Assembly: GCA_964538275.1 (NCBI GenBank)
Contig: CAZIFW010000005.1
Coordinates: forward strand, 1-64,000
Source of the DNA: CANIGN01 sp964538275
GTDB taxonomy: Bacteria > Bdellovibrionota > UBA2428
Reading direction: 5' to 3'
Length of the DNA: 64,000 bases
Part shown: piece after piece, positions 1 to 13,000 of the stretch
How positions within the stretch are numbered: position 1 is the first letter of the stretch
How the letters are laid out: each line of letters starts with the position of its first letter
Position numbers and translations under genes: made by a program
The notes under the pieces: model-generated
What the model saw: only the letters and a program-made list of their open reading frames with translations
Database searches by the model: none
Told to the model about the DNA's origin: nothing

Positions 1-942
1 AAGAGATTGGATCCTTCGGATGTTGTTTTAAAGTCAGACGTGGGAGATATCAAAGTAAGTGATTTAGAGGGAATTGATAGTGTTTTAGATCGATTTGAAG
101 ACAATATTCGAGATTTGTACGAAAAAACAGCTCAGCAAAAGCTACTAGAAAAAATCCTTATTCTTGAGTCAAAAAAAGGGAATTATCCTAACGTTGATGC
201 ATATCTAAGGAATCTTGATCAGAAAGTGCGTGTGACTGATAAGGAATTAGCTGAATATCAAAGTAAAAACGCATCAATATTAAAAGTTTATGATCCAGTT
301 TTAAAAATAAATCGAGACATGACTCAAGAAGAAATTAAGAGCAATTTAAAAGTAGAAAAATCCGCTCTTGCAAGAAGACAGCATTTTGAAAAACTTTTAG
401 ACAAAGTTAATATCAAACAAAATATTGTTAGAACTCCGATCGATGTTCCGGTGGCGAAACATAATCCAATAAAAGGAAAATCAAATGCAAAAATTACTTT
501 GCATGCCTTTAGCGATTTTCAATGCACCTTCTGTGCAAAGTCTGCTCAAGAGCTTAAGCTTTTAACTGAAAAGCATAAAAATAAGTTGAAAGTCGTTTTT
601 CATCACTTACCCCTCTCAAATCATACATTTGCTAAACCTGCTGCTATTGCCTCAGTGTGTGCCCAAGAACAGGGTAAATTTTGGGAATTCCATGATGCTA
701 TCTTCAAGTTAAGGAATCTTGACAGCACATCAATTGACGTGGTCGCAAAGCAGATAAGTCTAAATCAAGAGCTCTTTGAGTCCTGCCGTAAAAATCCAGA
801 GGTAGCACAGCTTATTGACGATGATTTAAATAAGGCAAAAAAACTTGGAATACAGTCAACTCCGAGCTTTATTTTAGGACACAGAAAAATTGCAGGTTAC
901 AAAAATTTGTCAGAATTAGAAGCTCTCTCCAATATTAAATAA
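1..942 (+). CDS. DsbA-like thioredoxin-fold protein, 5'-partial
   Basis: The reading frame is open from the first base, so the N-terminus (probably with a signal peptide) lies outside the window; an in-frame TTG at position 7 should not be taken as the start. The first ~150 visible residues are charged and helical, like the leader domain of SurA/PpiC-type or DsbA-fusion proteins. A thioredoxin fold follows: FSDFQCTFC carries a CxxC pair at visible codons 175 and 178, and STPSF near codon 287 supplies the cis-proline loop. The family (Thioredoxin_4/DsbA) makes or isomerises disulfides in the periplasm. The Cys-containing secreted proteins downstream could be substrates, but that is inference. 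The stop is followed by 103 bp with no clear gene. Confidence 0.75.
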   Translation, partial: KRLDPSDVVLKSDVGDIKVSDLEGIDSVLDRFEDNIRDLYEKTAQQKLLEKILILESKKGNYPNVDAYLRNLDQKVRVTDKELAEYQSKNASILKVYDPVLKINRDMTQEEIKSNLKVEKSALARRQHFEKLLDKVNIKQNIVRTPIDVPVAKHNPIKGKSNAKITLHAFSDFQCTFCAKSAQELKLLTEKHKNKLKVVFHHLPLSNHTFAKPAAIASVCAQEQGKFWEFHDAIFKLRNLDSTSIDVVAKQISLNQELFESCRKNPEVAQLIDDDLNKAKKLGIQSTPSFILGHRKIAGYKNLSELEALSNIK

Positions 943-1045
943 AAATTGTTTACAACTAGGGCCGTTATATTTGCGCATCGCACAATAATATCTGCTGTCA
1001 TTTATTTAGAGCCTTATTTTTTTCAAGCAAGTCCGAAAAAATGGG

Positions 1046-4000
1046 GTGAACAAAAGAGCTAAATTCCTGTTGCAGTTATTGTTGGTGTTTTATTTTCCAA
1101 CGCTGGCCTTCAGCGCTGCAATAGTTTCATCTACACATACATTTACCTCGGCTGATCCTGCTCGCACGAATAGCTATATGGATGTTGGTGGTGTTTGGAA
1201 TGGTAGCTCAGATGTAACAGCAACAACAGGAGATACATTTCGCGCAAGCTATACAAATTCAGGAGATAGCACTGCATTCGAGCTCGACATTGGTGTAACT
1301 CTTCCGACAGGTTTTACTTATGTTACTGGCAGCCTAAACCCCACATGGTCTGGAGCGGGATGTCCACTACCAGGATCGCGCCCAACAATAACGGCCAATC
1401 AGTCTGGAACAAATTTAGATTTTAGTTTTTTACCTGCTGGATTTGATCTTCCAGCGGATTGTACTTTAAATATTGATTACGGTTTAACAGTTAATCTAGG
1501 TGTAGCAGGTGGAACTTATGTTATTCACCGTCTTCATGCTTTTGCATCTAGTGATGGTGGAGTTGTTGGTGCAACAGCAGACTCTCCGGCTAATATATTG
1601 GTAAAACAAGGTGATTCTACAGCTGAAATTTCACCTGTTCGTCAAACTATCATTCCTGGTGAAAATGGAAACTTTAAAGCACTCATTTGTAATACAGGTT
1701 TTGGTGGTAATTTTGATGTGCAACTTAACTTAAATTACTCAGGACTTTCATTTGTTTCCGCAATACAAAATACAACAGACCTTGGAGCAAGCACTGTTCC
1801 TATGTCTGGAACAAATCCAAGTTTTTTAGTTCCCTATTTAGCGCCAGATAAATGTTTTGTTTTAGATATTGTTGCGACTGTAAATAGTTGTGGAGCTACA
1901 AGTTTAGAAGTTTCAACAGATAACAGGAATCATACTTCCATTGCTAGCTTTACTGGCAACGTTGATATCAGCCCTAAAGCGCCTTTGTTAACTTATTCTC
2001 CAATGACTTTGAATGTACCTGGAAATGGTACAGCTCAAAACTTTACGATGCTTATCACGAACAACGGCTTAGGAGTTGCGAGTAACGTAAGTTTTGATAC
2101 GAGTTACGAATCAACTTCACTTACTATTACTAACTTGAGCCCGGGCTGGTCTTATAACTCGGGAACGGGCGTTTTTAGCTTTTCAGGTTCTTTGGCTGCC
2201 GGAGCTTCAACAACTTTGAGTTTTGATGCGAGTAAAACTTTGAGTTGCGCCGCTCGAAATGCTTCCAATACACCCGTTATTTGGTATCCACTCTATACAG
2301 ATGCATGTGGTAATAATTTAATTCCACCTACGACTATACAGACAGTTACAATAGCAGCAGTTTCAGATCCTTTTAATATTACCAAAACAACTCCCTTACT
2401 AAGACCTGTAGCAGGAAGTACTCAAACTTGGACGATCAATTACCAAGCAGGAGAAGTTGGGCTTTTAACAGGTAGTGGGCAAGTTGTAATTACGGATACA
2501 CTTCCTTCTAATGTACAAAGTATAAGTAACTTAAATGAAAGTGCAGGGGTTTTATCTTGTTCACCAAACTGTACAAATCCTGCGCCGGGTTCAACGGTTA
2601 CATGGACATTGAGTCCAACAGAGGCGCAGTCAAATCAAACTCTAGAAATTGATTATGTTATTCCTGATGATGCTCCCTTAAGCTGTGTATCGGGAAATCC
2701 AATTACAAATACTGTAAGTTCAACTATGGAATATTTGGAGTTGGGTTGTCAGTTTACGGATACTGATAGCAGTACAAATTATATCAACAACTCAAGTGGT
2801 GTTACGGGTTCAGCGGCCTATTTTGTAGGTGGCAGTATTTCTGGAATATACCAAACAGGGGTTGATGCCGACGCTGATCATTCAAATTACACAGCTGCGT
2901 TACCTGATATGAATGAGGGTGAAGGTAGTTTTTTAAATTTTGAAAATACTTTGAATTTAAGCTCTGGTGATTTAGGAACTTGGGCAGGAAGTGTATATCG
3001 AGATAATTTTGGCGGTCTGACAAGTCAGCAACTTGTTCCATTAAATAATGGTGAGTTCGCAATTGAATATCGTCTTAATGGAGGTTCTTGGACACAAGTT
3101 CCTGCTGCAAATTTAATTTCTACAAGCGGACAACTCGAAGTAAATTTATCTTTTATTGATGGAGGTTCTTCAGTAACTAACGATGAGCTTGCATTAAGAT
3201 ATAAGACAACAGTTAACGATTCTGATTTAGCGTTGGCTGTTAGGCGTTCTGTTGTTTCTCTTTCTACTTGGGATATTAACTCCAATGGTACTGGATGCTC
3301 GGGCGATTACATCAGTCCTCTTCTTTATAATATCGCTCGAAGAGCCTCTGATTTATCAGTATCGATGCCTAGTGCAGTAGAGGTCTGTGGAACAACTCCT
3401 GTAACCATTGGTGTTTCTGCTGCGGAATTATCTTTTGGTGGTTTACCGGGATGGAATCCTCTTTTGCAACTTAACAACGGGTCCTATCGCATTTTAGGAT
3501 TTGATAGTTACAGTGGTGTTTTTAATGCAGGAAATATTCTTTCAAATCCTGGAAGTATAATAGGCGCAAGCAATCCTGAATTTACATATGGACCAACTCC
3601 CATCGCACAAGCAGGTGCTGGATCTTTTACCGTTGATATGGCACTTCAAGCAGGGGCCACAGGTTTACCGGGAGTTATGGTTTCTGGATCTTATGACGAT
3701 ACTGAAACTGCACAAGGTGTTACGAGATCGTTTGCTTTAAATAGTTCAACTGCAAGTCCACTAGTTCTTAAAAAGGCAAATCTTGTCATTACTGTGAGCC
3801 CAAATCCAACCACGGTTTATTTAGATGAAGGATATTTTTCTGTCTATGTTCTTAACTCAGGAGATGGCACTGCCACAGATGTTGTTGTTGAAGATACTTT
3901 GCCTGCGGGTTTAAGTCCAAATGCAGCTACAAGTGATCCTGCTCCTGTCATCGCCGGTCAAAAATTAACTTTCAATTTAGGATCGATGGCTCCAGGTGAA

Positions 4001-7000
4001 TTGAGAGAGGTAAAAGTTGGGTACACTGTAGCAGGTGGTACTTGTAGTATTCCAAATGGATCCAATAACGTTCGAGTTACATGGGGATGTTTTGGCACTG
4101 AACACGAAGTAGAAACTTCAACGCAGCCAAATTTTGTCTTTCCAACGGGGAAGGTAAACGTATTGCATGATTCATCTTCTACAAACTTAGAGATGTGCGG
4201 TCCTTTGCTTTCTAACTTTATTGAAGTTGTAGTAAAAAACACAGGAATTACACTCGTAAAAAATGCAGAAGTTATAGAGGATCTCGATCTTCCAGCGGGT
4301 GGTATGACCATGGTTCCTGGTTCCGTAAGTATCAAAACATACTCGGGAACAACTCTTTTAAATTCTACGGCAGAAAATCCTGCCTACGATCCAGAAAATA
4401 TTTTAACTGGTATTCCTAATTACAAATGGACAAGTACTCAAATTCCAGAACTAGGTGCCCTCTATCCACTTAATTCTCCAGGTGTTGGACCTGGCGGCCC
4501 TATCACTGAAGTCAGAATTCGTTATCGAGTTGATGTTTCAGATAATGCAAATTCAAATCCCACTATTACATCAAGTGTGAGCGGTGAGACATCTTGTGGA
4601 AATACATTTACCTCTCCAGGATTATTGTTTTCTGCTCCCATTAAAAAACCTGACATCACAGTTTCTAAAGTTGGTCGCAGAGGTGTGAGCGGAAGCTTTG
4701 GGGAAACCGTTTATGCTGGAATAAATGATACTGTGCAATGGCAAGTTTCTGTAAGTAACACGGGCCAATATTCCGCAAATAATTTGCGTCTTACAGAAAA
4801 TTTACCAAATAGTCCCGGTGCTCCAACAATGAATATATCGTGTACAGATGGTACTTCATTGGTGGGAGTAGCGGATTTAAGTGAAGTTAATTTAAATACC
4901 CTAGCTGCAGGTAGCACTACAACTTGTACTGTCACTCAAAACTTAGGAGCAAGTTGTATAGATCAAAACAACGTAGCAAGTGTTCAATGGGGTTGTACCG
5001 GATCTAGTGCATTAACAACTCCTACTAAAAACAGTGATACTGCATTTTTGCAAATGAGTTCAGACTTTGCCTCAAGCAATTCTGTTGTTCAGGCATGGAA
5101 TGATTTACCTGGAGGTAGGGCTCAAGTTGTTTTGACACTTAATAATAATCAAGCGCCCATTAGAAATTTAAATGTAACAAACGATCTACCTGGCGGATAT
5201 GAGTATGATGAAAGCTCTCCTGTTGTTATTGGCGGTGATGCAGCTTTAACTCTGACGACTTCTCCTGTTGGCGGTGAGACTTCTCCCATTTTTAAATTTG
5301 AACAAGTAGGTGAAGTTTTTGAAAATGCTAAAGTTCTTACAATTACGTTTTATGTAATTCCCAATAGTGGATTTGATACAACTCAAGATCCACTCATAAA
5401 TCCAGAAACAACTGCAAACTCTTTGGATCCTGTTTCACTTCCAAGTGGCGGCGATACAAATAATGTTGTCACTCTTAACTATGAAGATTCATGTGGTAAT
5501 CCAATCACAGCAAATGACACTGTAGCAATCGATCCTAAGACCCCTGACTTAGATATATCTGTGACACCTCAAAACCAAGTCGTAGCAAACAATACAGACT
5601 ATTGCTTTGATTTCACAGTAGTAAACAATGGCGAAAGTGGATCGACAGCAAATAATGTAACTTTTGACATCACACTTGGTAGTGGATGGGCTGATCACAC
5701 GACTCAACCACGATTACAAGTATTAAACAGTCAGGGGGCAGGGGCAACGCTAGGAACTTGTGGCACGGCTTCAGTACCCGCAACATGTACAGCTTCTCAA
5801 ATAGGTAACTTAACAGCAGGTCAAAATGCTGTTCTTAGATCTTGTGTGAAATCAACTACAGGCGGATCATTAACGGTCTTAGGCGCTATTCGTGGAAATC
5901 TATTTGATGCGGGTGGTGTTGATACGGGGAATGATTATTCATATGACACTGCAAGATCTCGTTCAGTAGGTATCACAATTGCTAAAACTGTTGTTTCAAC
6001 TTCCGAAGCTTGGACCTCTTGTGTGGGAGGCGGAGCAGAGCCTTGTGCTGCTAATACATATTTAGCTATTGGCGAAGATATTACTCATAGATTGAGTATT
6101 TCTTGGTTCGGTTTAGATACCTCTGAAGCCTCTTCGATTACTTCCATCAATTTGCGTGACGCTATTCCTGCAGGAATGGGTTACGTTTCTCATACAACTA
6201 CTGGCAGTCACAATGCTGCTTTCACTATGAGCCCAGCATCTCCTACTTTGGGACAAACAGGGAATTTTAACTTTTCTCTTACAGACATACCGTTTTCATC
6301 AGGTGGCGGAACATTTGAAGTAGATATGGTTACTCGAATGCTTAACAACTCTGCGAATCGTAGTGTTGCTTTGCCTCACACCAAAACAAATACCCTTCAT
6401 TCAAGTTTTATAATGCTAGGAAACAAATTTTGCTCAGCTAATTTAAGTGGTGGTTGTTCTACTGTTTTACCTGCACTTCAATCTGCTCGAACAGTAAACT
6501 TGCAAAGACCTAGTGTGACTTTCAATAAAGAAGTAAGAACTTTAGCGGGTTCGTTTAGCGATAATATAAATGCTGTTGGTGGAGATGAATTAGAATATAG
6601 AGTTCGAATTGCCAATGCATCGGGTGCTAATGGTGCGCCACTTTTTGATATTGCAGTAAATGATACGCTCAATGGAAAGCTCAAATTAGTAAATCTTTCT
6701 TTAGATACTATTGATAACGACTCAGACTCAACTGTTGATGCTTTAGATGTAACGTGTAGTACTCCTCCTTGTGAAGGACACTCCGTTTTAAATGCAGTTG
6801 GAGTTTCTGATACACTTACTTTCAATCATGACAACACTGGTAAGGATGCATCGGCTCATCCTGCTCCTCCAGCCTCGATCAATTCATTGTTTAGGCTAGA
6901 CCCTGGACAGACACTCACTTTGCTTTATAGAGGAAATGTAGATATCAGTGCAAACCCAACTGAAGTTCTTGCTAATAACGCAGGATTTGTTGGAGATACA

Positions 7001-10000
7001 TTACCAGGTGCAAGTGGATCACAAGTTGTTATTGGAGATAGCGGGACTTCAACAAATGCCTATTCAATTTCGGGCACTGATGTGTCTAATGTAACGATCA
7101 ACAACGCCTCTCTTTCAAAAAGTTTACTTTCGACTTCATTAGCAGCAACTACAGGATCAAACTTGGCGATAGGAGAACAAGCTAAATTTAGACTCACTTT
7201 TATTCTCCCTTCAGGAACTTCTCCTGCTATGAAAGTACGCGATGTAGTTCCCGCAGGATTTAGAGTTATAAGTAGGGACGCGCCAGCTGTGGGTGCAGCA
7301 ATTTCGGGTTGTACACCTGTCACTAGTCCTGCTTTACCAACCAATGGTGCTGTTACTTTGCTTTGGGATTTTTCAGCCGGTAGTTGTGTAGTCTCTGCAG
7401 GAGCCTCATCAGTCGATCGCACTATTACTTTTGACTACACTCTCCAAGTTCAGAACATAAGTGCAAACAGTATTGATGATACGCTTGTAAATTCTGCAAC
7501 TTTCGAGATTAACTCTGTTGTATCCACTCCTCAAACTTTAACAATGACTTTAAAAGAGCCTGTTCTTACGCTCTCTAAAGTTGCTTCACCGACTACGGGT
7601 CTAGATGCGGGTGATGAAATAACTTACACCATCAGTGTTAGTAATACAGGTAATTCGCCTGCGTATGATTTAGCTTTTGATGATCTATTGCCAGCAGGTT
7701 TAGAGTATGTTGCAAGCTCAACGGCAATCGTTACACCTTCTTCTTTAATCACAACAATAAATCAAGCTGATACAGGCACTGCAAATCATCTAAAATGGGG
7801 TCGTATTGCAAGCGTGCCTCAAGTATTAGATTTGCTTGCAGGTGAAACTTTTGTTTTCGAGTATCGAGTTAAAGTTCTTGATATTGCTGAACCTGGACAA
7901 AGCTTGGGCAACTCCATTGCAATGACCTATACGAGTATGTCAAATTCGAATCCCGTTTTGGATTCAGCATTAGGTGTTGCTGGAGCATCGGATGGTGAGC
8001 GAGATGGCAGTGACGGTGAGGGAAGTGCTAATAATAAATATGCAATAACAAAAACTTCTACGGTTACAGTAGATAATAATTATTCTGTATTAAAAGTAGC
8101 AAGTGCAGATACCCTTTCTCCAAATGGATTCCGTATAGGTGATTTAATAACCTACACAGTAACTTCAACGCTTCAACAAGGTACTGCAAAAGATTTCAAA
8201 ATATTAGATACACTTCCGAGTGGATTAGAATACGATTCAACAACGAGTATCACTCCAGGGGCAGGCGTTTCTTGGACCGGGTCTCCTATGACTCCTACAG
8301 GTACCTCTACAAGAACATGGGCTTTTGGAGATGTTACTGTTTTAGGAACAGCAGGCGTAGGATCTGGAACAATTACTTTAGTGTACGTTGCACGAGTTAA
8401 AGATGATTCTAACAATGCAGTTACATCTGGTACACTCACTCGATCAAACTCAGCAAGAGCAACTTATGATCTCGCAGGTGGAAGTGAACAAACAACAAGC
8501 ACATCCATTGCTAATATTTCAGTTAAACAGCCTTCGCTTACAATGGTTAAAACAAAACTCTCTCCTGTTGCGGCAACGGTCGTTGCGGGTGAAAGTGTTA
8601 AATACCGAATCACAGTTACAAACTCGGGTACGGCACCTGCCTATAATGTAATTATAGAAGATACGCTGCCTGTAGGTATGAGACAGGTGTCTCCATCAAC
8701 TGCTGGCTCGTCTACTTTAAATGGCAACGCATACTCAGATGCCATCACTAGTTTTAATTCGACTACTGGTTTGGCGACTTGGAAGTTAAAAGATTCTGAT
8801 CCTGTTAATAGAATCAATGCCGGCTCAACGTGGGTTCTTGAATATGACGTTGTTGTAGATACACAGGTTGGAGCAGCGCAAACACTTTCTAATAATGCGC
8901 GAGTTTCTGAGTATTACTCTAAAGCTGAATCAGACACGGTTGACCGTCGTCAGTATGTTCCCACTAGTCTTTCTTCTGTAAGTGTTTCTACTCCTTCACC
9001 GGGAACGCTTAGTAAAAATCTTGTAAGCCCTGTTTCTGGAAACGTAGCAATAGGCCAGCCTGTTCAATACGTCATTCGAGTTCCTTCGACTCCGATCGAT
9101 GCAGCTCTTTATGATGTCAATATTCTGGATAGTTTGCCAACTCAATTCACTTCAATAAACGTAAGCACACAGTTACAAGTTGCAAATGGTGCCGTTACAA
9201 TTACAGACAATACTTCTGGTCATAATGTCAGTGTAAATCTTAGCTTTATCCCTGCCGGAAATCAGGCGATTGTAACTATAGATGCAATTTTAGCAAACGA
9301 TCTCTCAAATAATGAACCACAAACTCGATCGAACCAAGCATCCTATAATTGGAAATCTTCTCCTCTTGGATCACCAACAACTGTAGGACCAACTCCTGCT
9401 GTTAACTTTACGATCGTAGAACCCGATTTGACTATTAATAAAACGTTTTTATCGAGCACTATGAGTGATTCCCTTCGCGGATTACAAACAGGAGATTTTG
9501 TAACTTACAGAATTACTGTTACGAATCCCGGCGGAGAAAATGCAACGGCTTATGATTTTAATGTCGTTGATACAGCAGAAGATCCTTTAATCTTTGATAG
9601 TATTGTAAGTTCTAATAACCCAGGTGTTCCATCTGGTGGCACTCTTTCTGCTGGTCAACGAGTATACACTTGGGCTTCGGGTGCAGGCGATATGCCAGAT
9701 AGCTTGGCTCCAGGTGAATCGTATGTATTTGATGCACGTTTTGTACTTGGAAGCGTTCAGCCATATCAAACTCTCACAAACTCATCTCAAACAGATTACT
9801 CTTCTCGTTCGGGTGTAGATGCAAATGAAAGATCCTACAATGCTATTGATTCCACTCCGGTAGATGTTCAAACAGGTAACGTCTTAATGAGTAAGGATTT
9901 GGTTGGAGTTGTAACAAACTTTAACGTGGGTGAAGAAATTCGATATCAGCTAAGGTTCCAGCCTCTAAGTGGCAGAGTTAATACTGTTCGAGTATTAGAT

Positions 10001-13000
10001 TCGTTGCCTGCGGGTTTAAGTTATCGTGGATTTACTTTATCTCAAAATCAAGTGAAGCGTGCAGGCACTGTGTCTGATCCAGTGACGGTAATTTCTTCGC
10101 CTGTTGCGCCTATCAATGGAGCTTCAACCTTAACCTTTAACTTAGGTGATGTTGAAGGTACGGGCCCAGCTGCTGAGATAGTAATAGAAATCATTGTTCG
10201 TGTAGATAATGTGGGTGGAAATATTGCGGGAACAACTCTCAAAAACGAGGCGCAAGCTAAGTTTGATAATCCTGATAGTCCAGGTTCAGACATTACTCTC
10301 GATGCAAGTAATGAACCTACAATAACAGTTTCAGAACCTGAATTGGCACTTGCTGTTGAGGGTCCTGCTACACTGACGCTTACTCAGCCTGCGCAGTTTA
10401 CATCTAGAGTATTAAACACTGGAACAGGTAAGGCTTATCAGCCAATTGTAAGAGTAGATGTACCCACGCCGTTTAATTTAACGGATCCAACAACTATATC
10501 TTCATTGCCTATCGCAGTAAGTATAAGTGGAGGACGATCCTTAACTTTAGCGCCTACAGATTATTCAGTAACTTATAATGCTGGTGCAACAGGATCACTG
10601 ATATTTACTTTCACAGGGGCCAACGCTTACGTTGCTCCGGGTGAAACATTAAATATACTTTTCCCTCTAGATGTAAATGATGACACTGCAGATGAGGTGA
10701 GTGCAAGTCTCTTGGCAACAGTTACAAATCATAACTCATCTGATGTGAGTTCAGCAGTTGATGATGATAACAGATCTTACTCTAATGGATTTGGTGTTGG
10801 CACAGTTGGAACTGTATCAGCTGGATTACCTGACGATGAAACAGATGACCACTCTATAACAGTTGCATCACCAGAAATTATAATCACAAAACAAGTAGAT
10901 AAGGTGTCTTATGTTGTAGCAAGTGAAACGGCTCCTCATAGGCTCAATTATACAGTTGTTCTAACAAACAATGGATCTGCTCCAGCTTACCTTACAGAAA
11001 TTAGAGATATTATTGATCCTGCTTACTTCAAAGCTGGAACTTTAAGCAACGTGAACGTAGTGGCTTCGGATTCTTCAAGTGGCTCCTTAGCAATTGATGT
11101 AAATGGTGGTTTGGGAAGTGGTCTGATCACTTATACAGGTGATACGATAGCAGCTGCCTCAACGGTAACTCTTACTTACACAATTGAGTTAAAAGATTAT
11201 TTACCCAATGGAACGCTTGCTAAAAATCAGGCAACAGCCATTGTAGATGGCTTTACTCCTACGTTCTACAGTGATTCTACAAACGCAGCTGATGACAATG
11301 CAATTAACGAGGGTAACGAAGTAAGTTTAACGGATGATGATCCGACTTTAACAACACTTGTAACAGCGCCTGTTATTACACATACTAAAACTTCAAATGA
11401 TTTGAATGGCTCTTCTCTCAATGTAGGAGATATTCTTGAATATACGATTGTTCTAAACAATTCAGGAACCGAGCATCTAGTAAATGCGCGCCTTAAAGAT
11501 TCAATTCCTACAAATACAACTTACGTGAGCGGTTCGACATTACTCAATGGAGTTGTTGTTCCTGATGTGAGTGGCGTTTCTCCTTTAAGCACACTGAGTG
11601 GAATGCAAGTTGAGGGAATAAACGGAATTGCTGACGGTGCTGGTTGGTTAAAAGTGGGAAGTACAGCAACAATTAAGTTCAATGTTCAAGTTTCTAGCTC
11701 TGCTAGCAACGGAACTCTTGTTATTAACCAAGCACTTCTTACGGGACAAGGTGAGGGCGGAGATACTCTTCCAACTAAAGTTTCGGATGATCCAACAACT
11801 GGGACGCTCGATGATCCTACAGTAGATATTGTTGGTACGGGCGCTTCATTGCAAACTCAAAAAACAGTAACAATCACTCAAGATCTGGACTCTGACAATG
11901 TTCTCGACCCAGGTGAAGAAGTTGAATGGGAAATCACTGTTCAAAATACAGGGGTTGATGCGGCAGTGGGGGTTGTTATAAGCGACACACATCCTGCAGC
12001 ACCTGCTTCTTATGTTGTATCGAGTATGCAAGTAAAATTAGCGGGCGCAGGAGCTTATACTCCTGTTAGCGACGCTGCAGATTTAGATGAAGCTGAAATA
12101 AATGGTGCAAACCTTACAGCTCGATTCGGTGATATTCCAGCGGGTCAGTCAGCTTCGTTTAAATTTAGATCTTTAATTGATGGTGGAGCAACTCTTGGAA
12201 CGATTGTCGCTAACCAAGCAACAGTAACAACTACAAACGTTCCTACGCAGCTCTCAGACTGTGATGGAAATCCTACAAACGGTGCTTGCCAAACAAGTAT
12301 TCCAGTAGGAGCAACTCCAGTTCTCGTAGCTACAAAAACAATCAATGACTTAAATGGTGGCACTGTAGAAGCGGGTGATATTGTTCGATATACAATTGCA
12401 CTCTCAAACACAGGAAGTGCAGATATTGTAGGTCTACGATTCCGAGATCCTGGTCCGACACAAAACCTTGGAGATAATTTAGAATATGTGACAAACAGCA
12501 CATTGGTTGATGGTGTCGTTCAGCCTGATGTTTCTTCCGATATGCCTTTCAAGGGAACTTTCCCTGGAGTGCTTTTAGGAAATCTTGCGGTAGGTTCTTC
12601 GAAGATTATTACGTATGATTACCAGATTCCATTAACGGCCTCTGATGGTGCAGTATTTACAAACCAAGGCTTTGCTAACGCAAGTAACTTGAATTGCTCA
12701 AGTGTGGCCACTGGCGACCCAGAATGTGTTACGGATTCTACGCTGGATGATTCCTTAGATACTGATGGAGATGGTCTCGCTACCAATGATGATCCTACAG
12801 TTCTAAGTTTCAATGGTAATGCGGATAAAGCAACTCTTGAAGGATATGTATTCTTAGATCGCGATCATAACAGAACGCGCGATGTAGGAGATCCTTCTCG
12901 CAGTGGCTGGGGTGTAGAAGTTTATTTATGTTCAAATCCAAGCAGTCGACTCACAACAACTGCAAATCCAAGCGGATTCTGGAGAGTCACAGGTATCACT